A stretch of 64,000 nt of DNA from Rufibacter immobilis (GCF_003721565.1 NZ_RJJE01000009.1:1240934-1304933); one strand, 5' to 3'. Positions 49,614-56,709 are shown, counted from the stretch's first letter. Translations and numbers: made by a program. Notes: generated by a model not told the origin, from the letters alone.

Positions 49614-50567
49614 ATGAAAAAGCTGCTTTTTATACTCTCCGTGGCCTTTGCCTCTCTCCCGGGCATGGCGCAAGTAACCTGGTCACCGTCTCCGCAACAC
49701 CAGCAGGGGCTTCCTTCCTCCGTGAAAATCTTCACCACCTCAGACTCTCTGGATGGCAAACCTTTCAAAGCCTATTATCTGGAAGCCGACCTGAAAGACC
49801 CCAAACTGGAAGTGCTCACCCGAGTGGGCAACGGCAAGCGCTATACACCCAAGCAGTATTATGAGCAGGAAAGCGGTAATGTGCTGGCCGTGGTTAACAC
49901 CACCTTCTTCTCCTTCGCCGACAACCGAAACCTGAACCTGGTCATCAGTGACGGGAAAGTACTGGCTCCGCAGGCCACCGTAAAACGCAAGAACCCCAAA
50001 GGCACCGACACCCTCACCTATTACCCTACCACCGGCGCCATCGGCTTTTTCCGGAATCGTACCGCAGACATAGCCTGGGCCTACAACATGGGCAAGAAAA
50101 AGAAAACCATGCAACTGGCCGCCCCTTATACCATTGAAGTAAACGGCAAACCTGCCCCAGAACCCACCAAACGTACCGCCAAGGGCCTGAAGCGCTGGAA
50201 ACCCCAAACCGCCGTGGGTGGCGGCCCGGTACTAGTGCAGAATGGCAAAGTGCACATCACCGCTGAGGAAGAGATGCGCGGCGGGGCTGGTTTCAGAGGT
50301 CCCAATCCCCGCACGGTGATCGGCTACACCCCTGACCAGAAATTAATCATCCTCATGGTGGAAGGCCGCAACAAAGGCATCGCCGAAGGTGCCAGCCTAG
50401 ACCAACTGGCCAACCTGATGGTAGGTTTAGGCTGCCAGGAAGCCTTGAACTTAGACGGCGGCGGCTCCAGCGCCCTGTATGTGAAAGGGAAAGACACCAT
50501 CAAACCCTCAGACAAGGAAGGCCATAGACCGGTGCCGGCCGTTTTGGTGCTGAAGTACAAGGAATAA
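49614..50567 (+). CDS. secreted phosphodiester glycosidase family protein (NAGPA domain)
   Basis: A 317-residue exported protein. The signal peptide (KKLLFILSVAFASLPGMAQ) is followed by a single NAGPA-type domain. Diagnostic elements are VVNTTFFSFADNRNLNLVIS, GGGPVLVQNGKVHI, NPRTVIGYTPDQKLIILMVEGR and NLDGGGSSALYVKGKD with the DGGGS motif near the C-terminus. The family includes the human lysosomal uncovering enzyme and bacterial cell-wall or phage proteins that cleave GlcNAc-phosphodiesters. The substrate is probably a wall or surface glycan; that is inference. ATG 49614 is chosen for the signal peptide. Confidence 0.88.
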   Translation: MKKLLFILSVAFASLPGMAQVTWSPSPQHQQGLPSSVKIFTTSDSLDGKPFKAYYLEADLKDPKLEVLTRVGNGKRYTPKQYYEQESGNVLAVVNTTFFSFADNRNLNLVISDGKVLAPQATVKRKNPKGTDTLTYYPTTGAIGFFRNRTADIAWAYNMGKKKKTMQLAAPYTIEVNGKPAPEPTKRTAKGLKRWKPQTAVGGGPVLVQNGKVHITAEEEMRGGAGFRGPNPRTVIGYTPDQKLIILMVEGRNKGIAEGASLDQLANLMVGLGCQEALNLDGGGSSALYVKGKDTIKPSDKEGHRPVPAVLVLKYKE

Positions 50568-50588
50568 ACTCCTTGAAAAAAATAAAAC

Positions 50589-50626
50589 CGTTTCTGGCCT
50601 ACTTTTTTCAAAACAGGCTGGAAACG
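50589..50626. repeat. probable highly diverged 38-bp palindrome acting as terminator
   Basis: CGTTTCTGGCCTACTTTT, TT, CAAAACAGGCTGGAAACG: exactly 38 bases with the same CGTTT/AAACG ends, T-run and A-run, and a partly paired GC block of changed sequence. It lies at a convergent junction like the standard copies. It could be an independent hairpin. Confidence 0.5.
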
Positions 50627-50673
50627 GTTCCGGGAAATACTTACTTGATGGGGGAAGCTAAGCTGGCGGGGGA

Positions 50674-50982
50674 TTACAGATCACCGCAACACTCCTCCAG
50701 GCAGTCAATCACATCAATCAGCTTGGGGATGGAAAGGGAATAATAGATCTTGGTGCCTACCTTGAAAGACGAGAGCACGCCCTTGTCTTTCAGTGTGATC
50801 AAATGCTGTGACGCAATGGCTTGGGGCAGATCAAGGTACTGGTAGATCTCCGTCACGGTCATCTTATCTTCCTTACCCAGAAGATCTACAATGGCCAGCC
50901 GTTTGGGGTGCGCCAGTACTTTTAACATAGACGCCGCCTTATCTATCTTCTTAGACTCTACTCTGGATAATAAACTTTTCAT
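50674..50982 (-). CDS. ArsR/SmtB-type winged-helix repressor
   Basis: A 102-residue metalloregulator-like transcription factor. The winged HTH is clear: KVLAHPKRLAIVDLLGK (helices 1-2), MTVTEIYQYLDLPQAIASQHLITLKDKGVLSSFKVGTKIYYSLS (recognition helix and wing). The C-terminal CLEECC clusters three cysteines and could bind a soft metal or sense thiols, but the classical alpha3 ELCVCDL site is missing. No metal efflux gene is next to it; the divergent neighbour is anmK. Its targets are therefore unclear. Its start lies 104 bases from anmK. Confidence 0.87.
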   Translation of the reverse strand: MKSLLSRVESKKIDKAASMLKVLAHPKRLAIVDLLGKEDKMTVTEIYQYLDLPQAIASQHLITLKDKGVLSSFKVGTKIYYSLSIPKLIDVIDCLEECCGDL

Positions 50983-51086
50983 AAAGACACACTAAAACCT
51001 GTACTACATAAGCGCGCTGCCGCGCCTTTTAAACCCGCCGGGCAGTCCGTTTTGCTTACTACCTGAACATTACGTTACTTTAACGC

Positions 51087-52160
51087 ATGGCGACTTACCA
51101 TGTTATAGGTATCATGTCCGGTACTTCGTTAGACGGAGTTGACTTGGCTTATTGTAGATTTACGTATAAAGAAGATAATTGGATATATAAAATACTTAAT
51201 ACTGAAACACTTCCATATTCAAATATTTGGGAGCAGCGCCTGGCGGGCCTCGCGGAGGTAAGTGCGGCGGAACTTATTGCTACTGACCGGGCTTACGGCC
51301 GCCACTTGGGCGAGCTAGTCAGAAGCTTCGTGGACCGGCACCAGCTGGAGGTAGACTTTGTTTCTTCCCACGGGCACACGGTGTTTCACCAGCCCCAGCG
51401 GCATATTACGTTTCAGGTAGGCAGCGGTGCGTACCTGGCCGCTGCGGCAGCGTTGCCCACCGTCTGCGACTTCCGCACCCTGGACATCGCCCTGGGCGGA
51501 CAGGGAGCTCCCTTGGTGCCTATTGGGGACCGGTTGCTGTTCGCCGAGTACGATTTCTGCCTGAACCTGGGCGGCATCTCCAATATCTCGCAGGAAGACC
51601 CAGACCACCGCGTGGCCTTTGATATTTCTTGCTGTAACATGCTCCTGAACCCCTTGGCTGAGCAATTAGGGCAACCTTATGACAAAGACGGATTATTGGC
51701 CCGCTCCGGCCGGTTTCACCAGGACCTTTTTGACCAACTGAACGAACCGGCCTATTTCACGGCTCCTTTCCCCAAATCCATCGGGAAGGAATGGGCCGAC
51801 GAGCACAGTTTACGGACCATACAAGAATCCAACGCCTCCGTTCAAGACAAGTTGCATACTGCCTGCCACCACATTGGTTACCAAATTGCCCAATCGGTGC
51901 GGCAGCACGCCAACCAGAAAAGCGGGAAACTGCTCCTTACCGGCGGCGGCGCGTTCAATACGTTTCTGGTAGAGCAGATCTGGCATTATCTGGGACCTGA
52001 CTTTGAAGTGGTGGTACCCGAACCCGAACTGGTGAATTTTAAAGAAGCCCTCATTTTCGCGTTTCTGGGCGTGCTGCGGTGGCGGCAGGAGCCCAACTGC
52101 CTGCGCAGCGTGACCGGCGCCCACCACGACAACTGCGGCGGCGCCATCTACTGGAACTAA
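51087..52160 (+). CDS. anmK: anhydro-N-acetylmuramic acid kinase
   Basis: A 357-residue sugar kinase that opens and phosphorylates 1,6-anhydro-MurNAc to MurNAc-6-phosphate in peptidoglycan recycling. The family signatures are GIMSGTSLDGVDLAYC (7-22), SSHGHTVFHQP, TVCDFRTLDIALGGQGAPLVPIGD and NLGGISNIS, with a second-domain GGGAFNTFLVEQI. It completes, with NagZ-like GH3, LD-carboxypeptidase, NlpC/P60 and DacB proteins of the 10-20 kb region, a recycling set, though it is 30 kb away. Its TAA stop codon directly abuts a palindrome copy. Confidence 0.94.
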   Translation: MATYHVIGIMSGTSLDGVDLAYCRFTYKEDNWIYKILNTETLPYSNIWEQRLAGLAEVSAAELIATDRAYGRHLGELVRSFVDRHQLEVDFVSSHGHTVFHQPQRHITFQVGSGAYLAAAAALPTVCDFRTLDIALGGQGAPLVPIGDRLLFAEYDFCLNLGGISNISQEDPDHRVAFDISCCNMLLNPLAEQLGQPYDKDGLLARSGRFHQDLFDQLNEPAYFTAPFPKSIGKEWADEHSLRTIQESNASVQDKLHTACHHIGYQIAQSVRQHANQKSGKLLLTGGGAFNTFLVEQIWHYLGPDFEVVVPEPELVNFKEALIFAFLGVLRWRQEPNCLRSVTGAHHDNCGGAIYWN

Positions 52161-52198
52161 CGTTTAGGGGCTGTTTTTGGAAAAAGAGGCGCTAAATG
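52161..52198. repeat. 38-bp palindrome family copy directly abutting the anmK stop codon
   Basis: CGTTTAGGGGCTGTTTTT, GG, AAAAAGAGGCGCTAAATG. The first base of the core follows the TAA of anmK without a gap, so the hairpin would fold at the very 3' end of the coding region. Confidence 0.92.
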
Positions 52199-52201
52199 GG
52201 A

Positions 52202-52320
52202 GTTGCCGCAGGCACTCGCAGATCAGAAACAAGTCCTGAGTCTTGAGTTCTGAGTTTAGTTTTGGCTTAGTTTGGGAAGTAGGGATCAGAGGCGAGAGTT
52301 GGCGCAGACGCTCGCAGGTC
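52202..52320. repeat. 23-bp direct repeat pair
   Basis: GTTGCCGCAGGCACTCGCAG at 52202 and GTTGGCGCAGACGCTCGCAG at 52298, each continuing three more bases, agree at 19 of 23 positions, 96 bases apart. They lie in a gene-free 763-base gap (52161-52923) made almost entirely of repeats. Confidence 0.55.
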
Positions 52321-52370
52321 CTCCGGACGCTGCGAGGTCGTTTGAGTTGACGGTAACGTGGCGGGAGGCG

Positions 52371-52550
52371 GGTTGGACCCACCCCTACCCCTCCGAGGAG
52401 GAGAATTATCTGCTAGAGTGGGGAAATTGCTTAAGCAGTCCGTTCAAGCAGTAAATCTTCTGCTGCCTCTACGCCCAAATAAACAACAATGCTGTATTGC
52501 TTCCGCTATGCAATAAATTCCCCTCCTTGGAGGGGTAGGGATGGGTTTAC
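52371..52550. repeat. 180-bp MITE-like unit with long terminal inverted repeats
   Basis: The left arm 52371-52409 and right arm 52512-52550 are imperfect mirror images with few mismatches (CCCTACCCCTCC is shared). The right arm also holds an inner hairpin CCCCTCC TT GGAGGGG. About 100 bases of unique sequence lie between. No open frame is convincing; this may be a non-autonomous mobile element. Confidence 0.6.
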
Positions 52551-52580
52551 TCCTGCTGAGCTACACCCAAAACCAGCAAC

Positions 52581-52797
52581 AGCCTCTACTACCCGCACCT
52601 GTTCCAGTCTTTCCTTCGAGTGCCTCGCTTGTGGCCACAGATAGGCAGAAGCTAAGAGAAAACGACATCGGCATGGCCGCAAGGGCAGTGCGAGAGGGGA
52701 AGACGGGGCCCCGCGGCCGTGAGCGCTTACCGCCAAAGATGGAGCAGCACTGCTTATAAAGCCATAGACAAGCGGCAAGCCATGGCATTAGCCAAGA
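52581..52797 (-). repeat. 215-bp dispersed repeat, copy B (inverted)
   Basis: The reverse complement matches 41308-41522. The most conserved block is near 52675-52745. A palindrome copy lies seven bases to its right, the same relative side as for copy A. A frame reading MAARAVREGKTGPRGRERLP is shared by both copies on the same relative strand, but the frames diverge right after it. Confidence 0.85.
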
Positions 52798-52803
52798 AAA
52801 TTA

Positions 52804-52841
52804 CGTTTTGCGGCTCTTTTTCAGAAAATAGGCTTAAACTA
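52804..52841. repeat. 38-bp palindrome family, decayed copy
   Basis: CGTTTTGCGGCTCTTTTT, CA, GAAAATAGGCTTAAACTA. The stem is weak. It sits between repeat copy B and the promoter of the second dehydrogenase gene. Confidence 0.72.
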
Positions 52842-52885
52842 ATCTTCCTTTCCTCCCCTCCATTTTAACAAACGACCGTTATCTG

Positions 52886-52893
52886 TACCTTTG
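52886..52893 (+). promoter_or_regulatory. -7 promoter box TACCTTTG for the second dehydrogenase
   Basis: An exact TAnnTTTG followed by CGC, 31 bases before ATG 52924. An in-frame TTG at 52891 falls inside the box. Confidence 0.7.
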
Positions 52894-52923
52894 CGCATCA
52901 CTCACCAAACCGCACCTCCCGTC

Positions 52924-54150
52924 ATGAAAGACCTGTTAGCCAAATTTGAGAACAAACGCCCCGAGATTGTTTTTGAATGGAAAGACTCTGAGACCGAAGC
53001 CGAAGGCTGGGTAGTCATCAACTCCCTGCGCGGAGGCGCGGCCGGCGGCGGAACCCGCATGCGCAAAGGCCTGGACAAGCGCGAGGTAGAGTCGCTGGCC
53101 AAAACCATGGAAGTAAAATTCACGGTATCGGGGCCGGCCATTGGCGGCGCAAAATCGGGCATCAACTTTGACCCCGCAGATCCCAGGAAACAAGACGTGC
53201 TGGAGCGTTGGTACCGCGTGGTGTTCCCGCTGCTAAAGAACTACTACGGCACCGGCGGCGACCTGAACGTAGACGAGATCCATGAGGTGATTCCCATCAC
53301 GGAGGAATACGGCCTGTGGCACCCGCAGGAAGGCATTGTGAACGGCCACTTCAAAGCCACTGAGCCGCAGAAAATAAACAAACTGGGCCAACTGCGCCAG
53401 GGCGTGAGCAAAGTGCTGGAAGATGCCCACTATTCGCCTTCCCTCGCCCGCAAATACACCGTGGCAGACATGATCACCGGTTACGGGGTGGCCAAAGCCG
53501 TGGCGCATTATTATGAACTGTGGGGCGGCGAGCTGCCAAGCAAACGTGCCATTATCCAGGGCTGGGGCAACGTGGGCGCCGCCGCGGCTTATTATCTTTC
53601 CTCTGAAGGCGTGCAGATTGTGGGCATCATTGACCGCGCCGGCGGCCTGATCAAGCAGGAAGGCTTCACGTTTGAAGAAATCACCACTCTCTTCCTTAAC
53701 CGCGTGGGCAACACCTTGCAGGCCGAAAATCTGCTTTCTTTTGAAGAAGTGAACAACCGCATTTGGGACGTAGACGCCGAAATCTTTATTCCGGCGGCCG
53801 CCTCACGGTTGGTTTCCACTGAACAGGTGGAGCGCATGCGCCAACATGGCCTGGAAGTGATTTCCAGCGGCGCCAACGTACCGTTCAAAGATCCTGAGAT
53901 CTTCTTCGGGGCTACGGGTGAGTTCGCCGATCAGCAGGTTTCCGTGATCCCCGACTTCGTGGCCAACTGCGGCATGGCCCGCGTGTTCGCCTACCTCATG
54001 GAGCAGGACGTGGAAATCACCGACGAGGCTATTTTCACCGACATCTCCAACACCATCCGGAAGGCCCTGGAAAAGGCCCACGAGCGGAACCCGCATAAAA
54101 CCGAGATCGCCAAAACCTGCTTTGAAATTGCCCTGAGCCAGCTGCTGTAG
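52924..54150 (+). CDS. Glu/Leu/Phe/Val dehydrogenase-family protein, second copy
   Basis: A 408-residue amino-acid dehydrogenase. It keeps the catalytic GPAIGGAKSGINFDP (Lys), GGTRMRKGLDKREVESLAKTM, the Rossmann GWGNVGAAAAYYL (about 205-217) and VSVIPDFVANCGMARVFAY. It differs from gdhA in unusual inserts such as YGTGGDLNVDEIHEVIPITEEYGLWHPQEGIVNGHF. It is related to glutamate/leucine dehydrogenases, but its substrate cannot be assigned. It has its own consensus promoter, unlike an inactive duplicate. ATG 52924 is chosen because an earlier in-frame TTG lies in the -7 box. Confidence 0.87.
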   Translation: MKDLLAKFENKRPEIVFEWKDSETEAEGWVVINSLRGGAAGGGTRMRKGLDKREVESLAKTMEVKFTVSGPAIGGAKSGINFDPADPRKQDVLERWYRVVFPLLKNYYGTGGDLNVDEIHEVIPITEEYGLWHPQEGIVNGHFKATEPQKINKLGQLRQGVSKVLEDAHYSPSLARKYTVADMITGYGVAKAVAHYYELWGGELPSKRAIIQGWGNVGAAAAYYLSSEGVQIVGIIDRAGGLIKQEGFTFEEITTLFLNRVGNTLQAENLLSFEEVNNRIWDVDAEIFIPAAASRLVSTEQVERMRQHGLEVISSGANVPFKDPEIFFGATGEFADQQVSVIPDFVANCGMARVFAYLMEQDVEITDEAIFTDISNTIRKALEKAHERNPHKTEIAKTCFEIALSQLL

Positions 54151-54229
54151 TAGCCCCAAGGGAATATAGCTCACCTCAATCGCCTGTCAGCGCCCGCGTA
54201 GTTAAGCAAGAGAGCTCACAGGTACTGAT

Positions 54230-54275
54230 AAGCCGTTTAGGGGCCGTTTTTCAGAAAACGGCCCCTAAATGGCTT
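54230..54275. repeat. 38-bp palindrome family, compensated copy with 4-nt mirrored flanks (core 54234-54271)
   Basis: The core has GGGGCCG on the left and CGGCCCC on the right: a T-A pair of the consensus has become C-G on both sides. The right end reads TAAATG instead of TAAACG. The AAGC flank mirrors GCTT and is followed by a T-run. In the 483-base gap 54151-54633 nothing else but the -7 box is recognised. Confidence 0.92.
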
Positions 54276-54561
54276 TTTTATTGAAGAACCTTCTGCATTT
54301 CGCTAAACGTTACCCGTACTTAACTGCCGCCCCTGCTCTGGAATGCTGATTCTGCTGATCAGGTTTACAATCCCAATCTCTTGAGAAGCTGATTTAAGAG
54401 CTGCCCTCACCTTCTAATGTCCCACTCGTGATTACAAATCGGCCTGGCTTTCGGTTTATAAATCTGAAAGAGCATATCCGCACACTCCACCTCCCACCCG
54501 GCCTGATTTCTCCCAACGCAGCAATGCGGGGGCAAAAAGCGGGGATACCGTTTTCGTTTCA

Positions 54562-54569
54562 TAGATTTG
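54562..54569 (+). promoter_or_regulatory. -7 promoter box TAGATTTG for the MscS channel
   Basis: A match to TAnnTTTG about 65 bases before ATG 54634. Confidence 0.5.
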
Positions 54570-54633
54570 CTTTTCCTTTCCCGCAGGGCCTTTGCGGCAG
54601 CGTACGAGCCGGGGGCAGGCAGAACGTGAATCC

Positions 54634-55749
54634 ATGCAAAACCAACTTCAAGATATCCTTCAATTTGTGTTTCTGGGGAACACCGTGCAGCAGTACCTCA
54701 TGTTCATGGGGATCATGCTGGTGGGCTTCCTGTTCAAGACCGTCGTTTCTAAACTGTTTTCGGCAATTCTGTTTGGGGTGCTAGTGCAGCGCATCAACAA
54801 AGAAGTGACCAAAGAGGAATTCAGGCGCCTGCTGATCACGCCGCTGGAGTTTCTCTCGCTGCTGGTGTTTCTCTACATCGCTTTTGACCAACTCAACTAC
54901 CCGCCGGAGCTGGGTCTGCCCGCCAAAGACGAGCTGGGCCTCAAGCAGGTGTTGCAGCGCATTTTCAGCATTTTCCTCATTGTCTCGCTCACGTGGGTAA
55001 CCATGCGGCTGGTAGACTTCGTGGGCATGATCTTCTCCAAGCGGGCCGCCAAAACCCTGTCTAAGCTAGACGACCAGCTGGTGCCCTTCTTCGTGGACTT
55101 CAGCAAGGTGATCATTGCCATCATTGGGTTCTTCGTGATTCTGGGGGCGGTCTTTCAGGTGAACGTGGCGGGCCTGGTGGCCGGCCTGGGAGTGGGTGGT
55201 TTGGCGCTGGCCTTCGCGGCGAAGGAGAGCCTGGAGAACCTGCTGGCCTCTTTCACCATTTTCCTGGACCACCCGTTTGTGGTAGGCGACTTGGTGCAGG
55301 TGGGCGAGATCACAGGTACTATTGAGAAAATTGGGTTCAGGAGCACCCGCATCAGGACCATTGAGAAAAGCTACGTGACGCTGCCCAACAAAAGCATGAT
55401 AGACAAGCCGCTGGACAACCTTACCCTGCGCACGTTTAGGCGGGTGACCTTTGAACTCATGCTCACCTACCAGACCACCTCAGAGCAGATGAAGGCCATC
55501 AGTACTCAGATTCAGGCATACATAGACCAGCACCCGCGCACCAACGAAGACGGCAAGGTACGGTTCTACCGCCTGGGTCCCCACTCCAAAGACATTCTGG
55601 TGCTTTACTTCATCAACACCATTGACTGGAACGAGTACATGGAGATTAGGGAGGAAATCAACTACCGGATTGTGGAGATTGTGGAGCAGCAGCACGCTGA
55701 ATTCGCCTTCCGGACGCAGACCGTGCTGGTGCAGCGCGAGGAAGCGTAA
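54634..55749 (+). CDS. small-conductance mechanosensitive channel (MscS family)
   Basis: A 371-residue channel that opens under membrane tension to release solutes at osmotic downshock. Four helices precede the pore helix TM3: VNVAGLVAGLGVGGLALAFAAKESLENLLASFTIF (about 178-212), with the alternating Ala/Gly pattern of MscS. The beta domain starts at DHPFVVGDLVQVGEITGTIEKIGFRSTRIRT, followed by YVTLPNKSMIDKPLDNL and a C-terminal alpha/beta vestibule domain. ATG 54634 (MQNQLQDILQ) is preferred over a GTG 42 bases upstream. Confidence 0.92.
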   Translation: MQNQLQDILQFVFLGNTVQQYLMFMGIMLVGFLFKTVVSKLFSAILFGVLVQRINKEVTKEEFRRLLITPLEFLSLLVFLYIAFDQLNYPPELGLPAKDELGLKQVLQRIFSIFLIVSLTWVTMRLVDFVGMIFSKRAAKTLSKLDDQLVPFFVDFSKVIIAIIGFFVILGAVFQVNVAGLVAGLGVGGLALAFAAKESLENLLASFTIFLDHPFVVGDLVQVGEITGTIEKIGFRSTRIRTIEKSYVTLPNKSMIDKPLDNLTLRTFRRVTFELMLTYQTTSEQMKAISTQIQAYIDQHPRTNEDGKVRFYRLGPHSKDILVLYFINTIDWNEYMEIREEINYRIVEIVEQQHAEFAFRTQTVLVQREEA

Positions 55750-55788
55750 ACCTTCAGATTCCTTCGTGGCGCAGGCGATGGCGGCAAA

Positions 55789-55836
55789 TTTTCCGTTTAG
55801 GGGCTTTTTTCGGGAAAACAGCCCCTAAACGGAAAA
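55789..55836. repeat. 38-bp palindrome family copy with 5-nt mirrored flanks (core 55794-55831)
   Basis: CGTTTAGGGGCTTTTTTC, GG, GAAAACAGCCCCTAAACG. TTTTC on the left mirrors GAAAA on the right. It lies between the convergent MscS and TerB genes, ten bases from the TerB stop. Confidence 0.93.
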
Positions 55837-55841
55837 AGCTG

Positions 55842-56657
55842 CTACCAGCCGGACCCTTTTCGGCCGCCGCCCAAGATACCGCCCAGCAAGCCTCCCAGAC
55901 CGCCCGAAGCCATGCCGCCGCCGTAGCCTCTGCGCCCGCCCAGGCCACCCAGAATAGAGGCCATAGAGCCTAAGCCCCCCATTCGGCCGCTGCCGTACAT
56001 GCCGCCTCTACCCATCATGCCGCCGCCCAGCAAACCACCCAGGAGTCCGCCCAGGCCACCTCCCATGCCCATGCCGCCGCCCATCATGCTGCCACGGCGG
56101 CGGTTCATCATGCCACTGATCACAATTGGGGCCAGCACGCCCAGCATTCCGGTAACCATGCCCGGCGAGATACCCGCGTTCTTGAACATGTCGCCAAAGC
56201 CGCTTTTGCTCAGGAAGGAGTTGGAGGTGGGGTCTTCGCCGTGCTCCTGCGCCTGGTTGGCATTGTCCACGAACTGGTCCAGGATGCTGAATTGTTTCTG
56301 GTCAATGCCCAGGTACTTGCCTATCTCTGAGATGCGCTGCTGCTCCTCTGCGGTATATTCCCCGTCTGACTTGGCGAAGCTGATGATGTCTGTGACAAAC
56401 GAAAACCGGAGGGGGCTGCCCTTGAGCACGTCCAGGCAACGCTGGAGACTTATCTGGGAGGGATTCTTCGCGATGGAGACTACTTCTTCCTGCACATTCT
56501 GGGGCAGCTCAGCGGCTTCGGCCATGAGTTGCAGAAAGGTGATCTCTTCTTCAGACACATGACCATCTGCCGAGGCGATGGTGGCCAGTGCGCCCAGGTA
56601 AGCCCCTTTCTCCTGTTCTGAGTATTCTTTGAGTAAAGCGGTGGTTTCTTCAGCCAT
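55842..56657 (-). CDS. TerB-like protein with Gly/Met-rich tail
   Basis: A 271-residue protein. The first 130 residues form a TerB/DjlA-like helical domain with the repeated acidic ASADGHVSEEE and FAKSDGEYTAEEQQRISEIGKYLGI motifs that bind divalent metal in relatives. After about residue 160 there is a membrane-like segment (GMVTGMLGVLAPIVISGMM) and a 90-residue low-complexity tail of Gly, Met, Leu and Arg (GGLLGGLLGGGMMGRGG). The tellurite label is historical; these proteins probably act in stress at the membrane. The function is inferred only at domain level. Confidence 0.82.
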   Translation of the reverse strand: MAEETTALLKEYSEQEKGAYLGALATIASADGHVSEEEITFLQLMAEAAELPQNVQEEVVSIAKNPSQISLQRCLDVLKGSPLRFSFVTDIISFAKSDGEYTAEEQQRISEIGKYLGIDQKQFSILDQFVDNANQAQEHGEDPTSNSFLSKSGFGDMFKNAGISPGMVTGMLGVLAPIVISGMMNRRRGSMMGGGMGMGGGLGGLLGGLLGGGMMGRGGMYGSGRMGGLGSMASILGGLGGRRGYGGGMASGGLGGLLGGILGGGRKGSGW

Positions 56658-56709
56658 AGTTTCAATGCGTTAGTGTAGAATTAGACAAACGACGCGGCCA
56701 GAAACGAGT

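Noticed and set aside
52541-52759. Plus-strand frame of 72 codons as a gene
   Set aside because: It is the counterpart of the above in repeat copy B; its N-terminal part comes from the inverted-repeat unit.
54428-54633. Open frame before the MscS gene
   Set aside because: No family resemblance; a -7 box lies within it and the MscS start follows in another frame.
55842-56657. Gly-rich tail of the TerB-like gene as a collapsed DNA repeat
   Set aside because: Codons vary and the frame is intact, so it is a low-complexity protein tail rather than a nucleotide tandem repeat.
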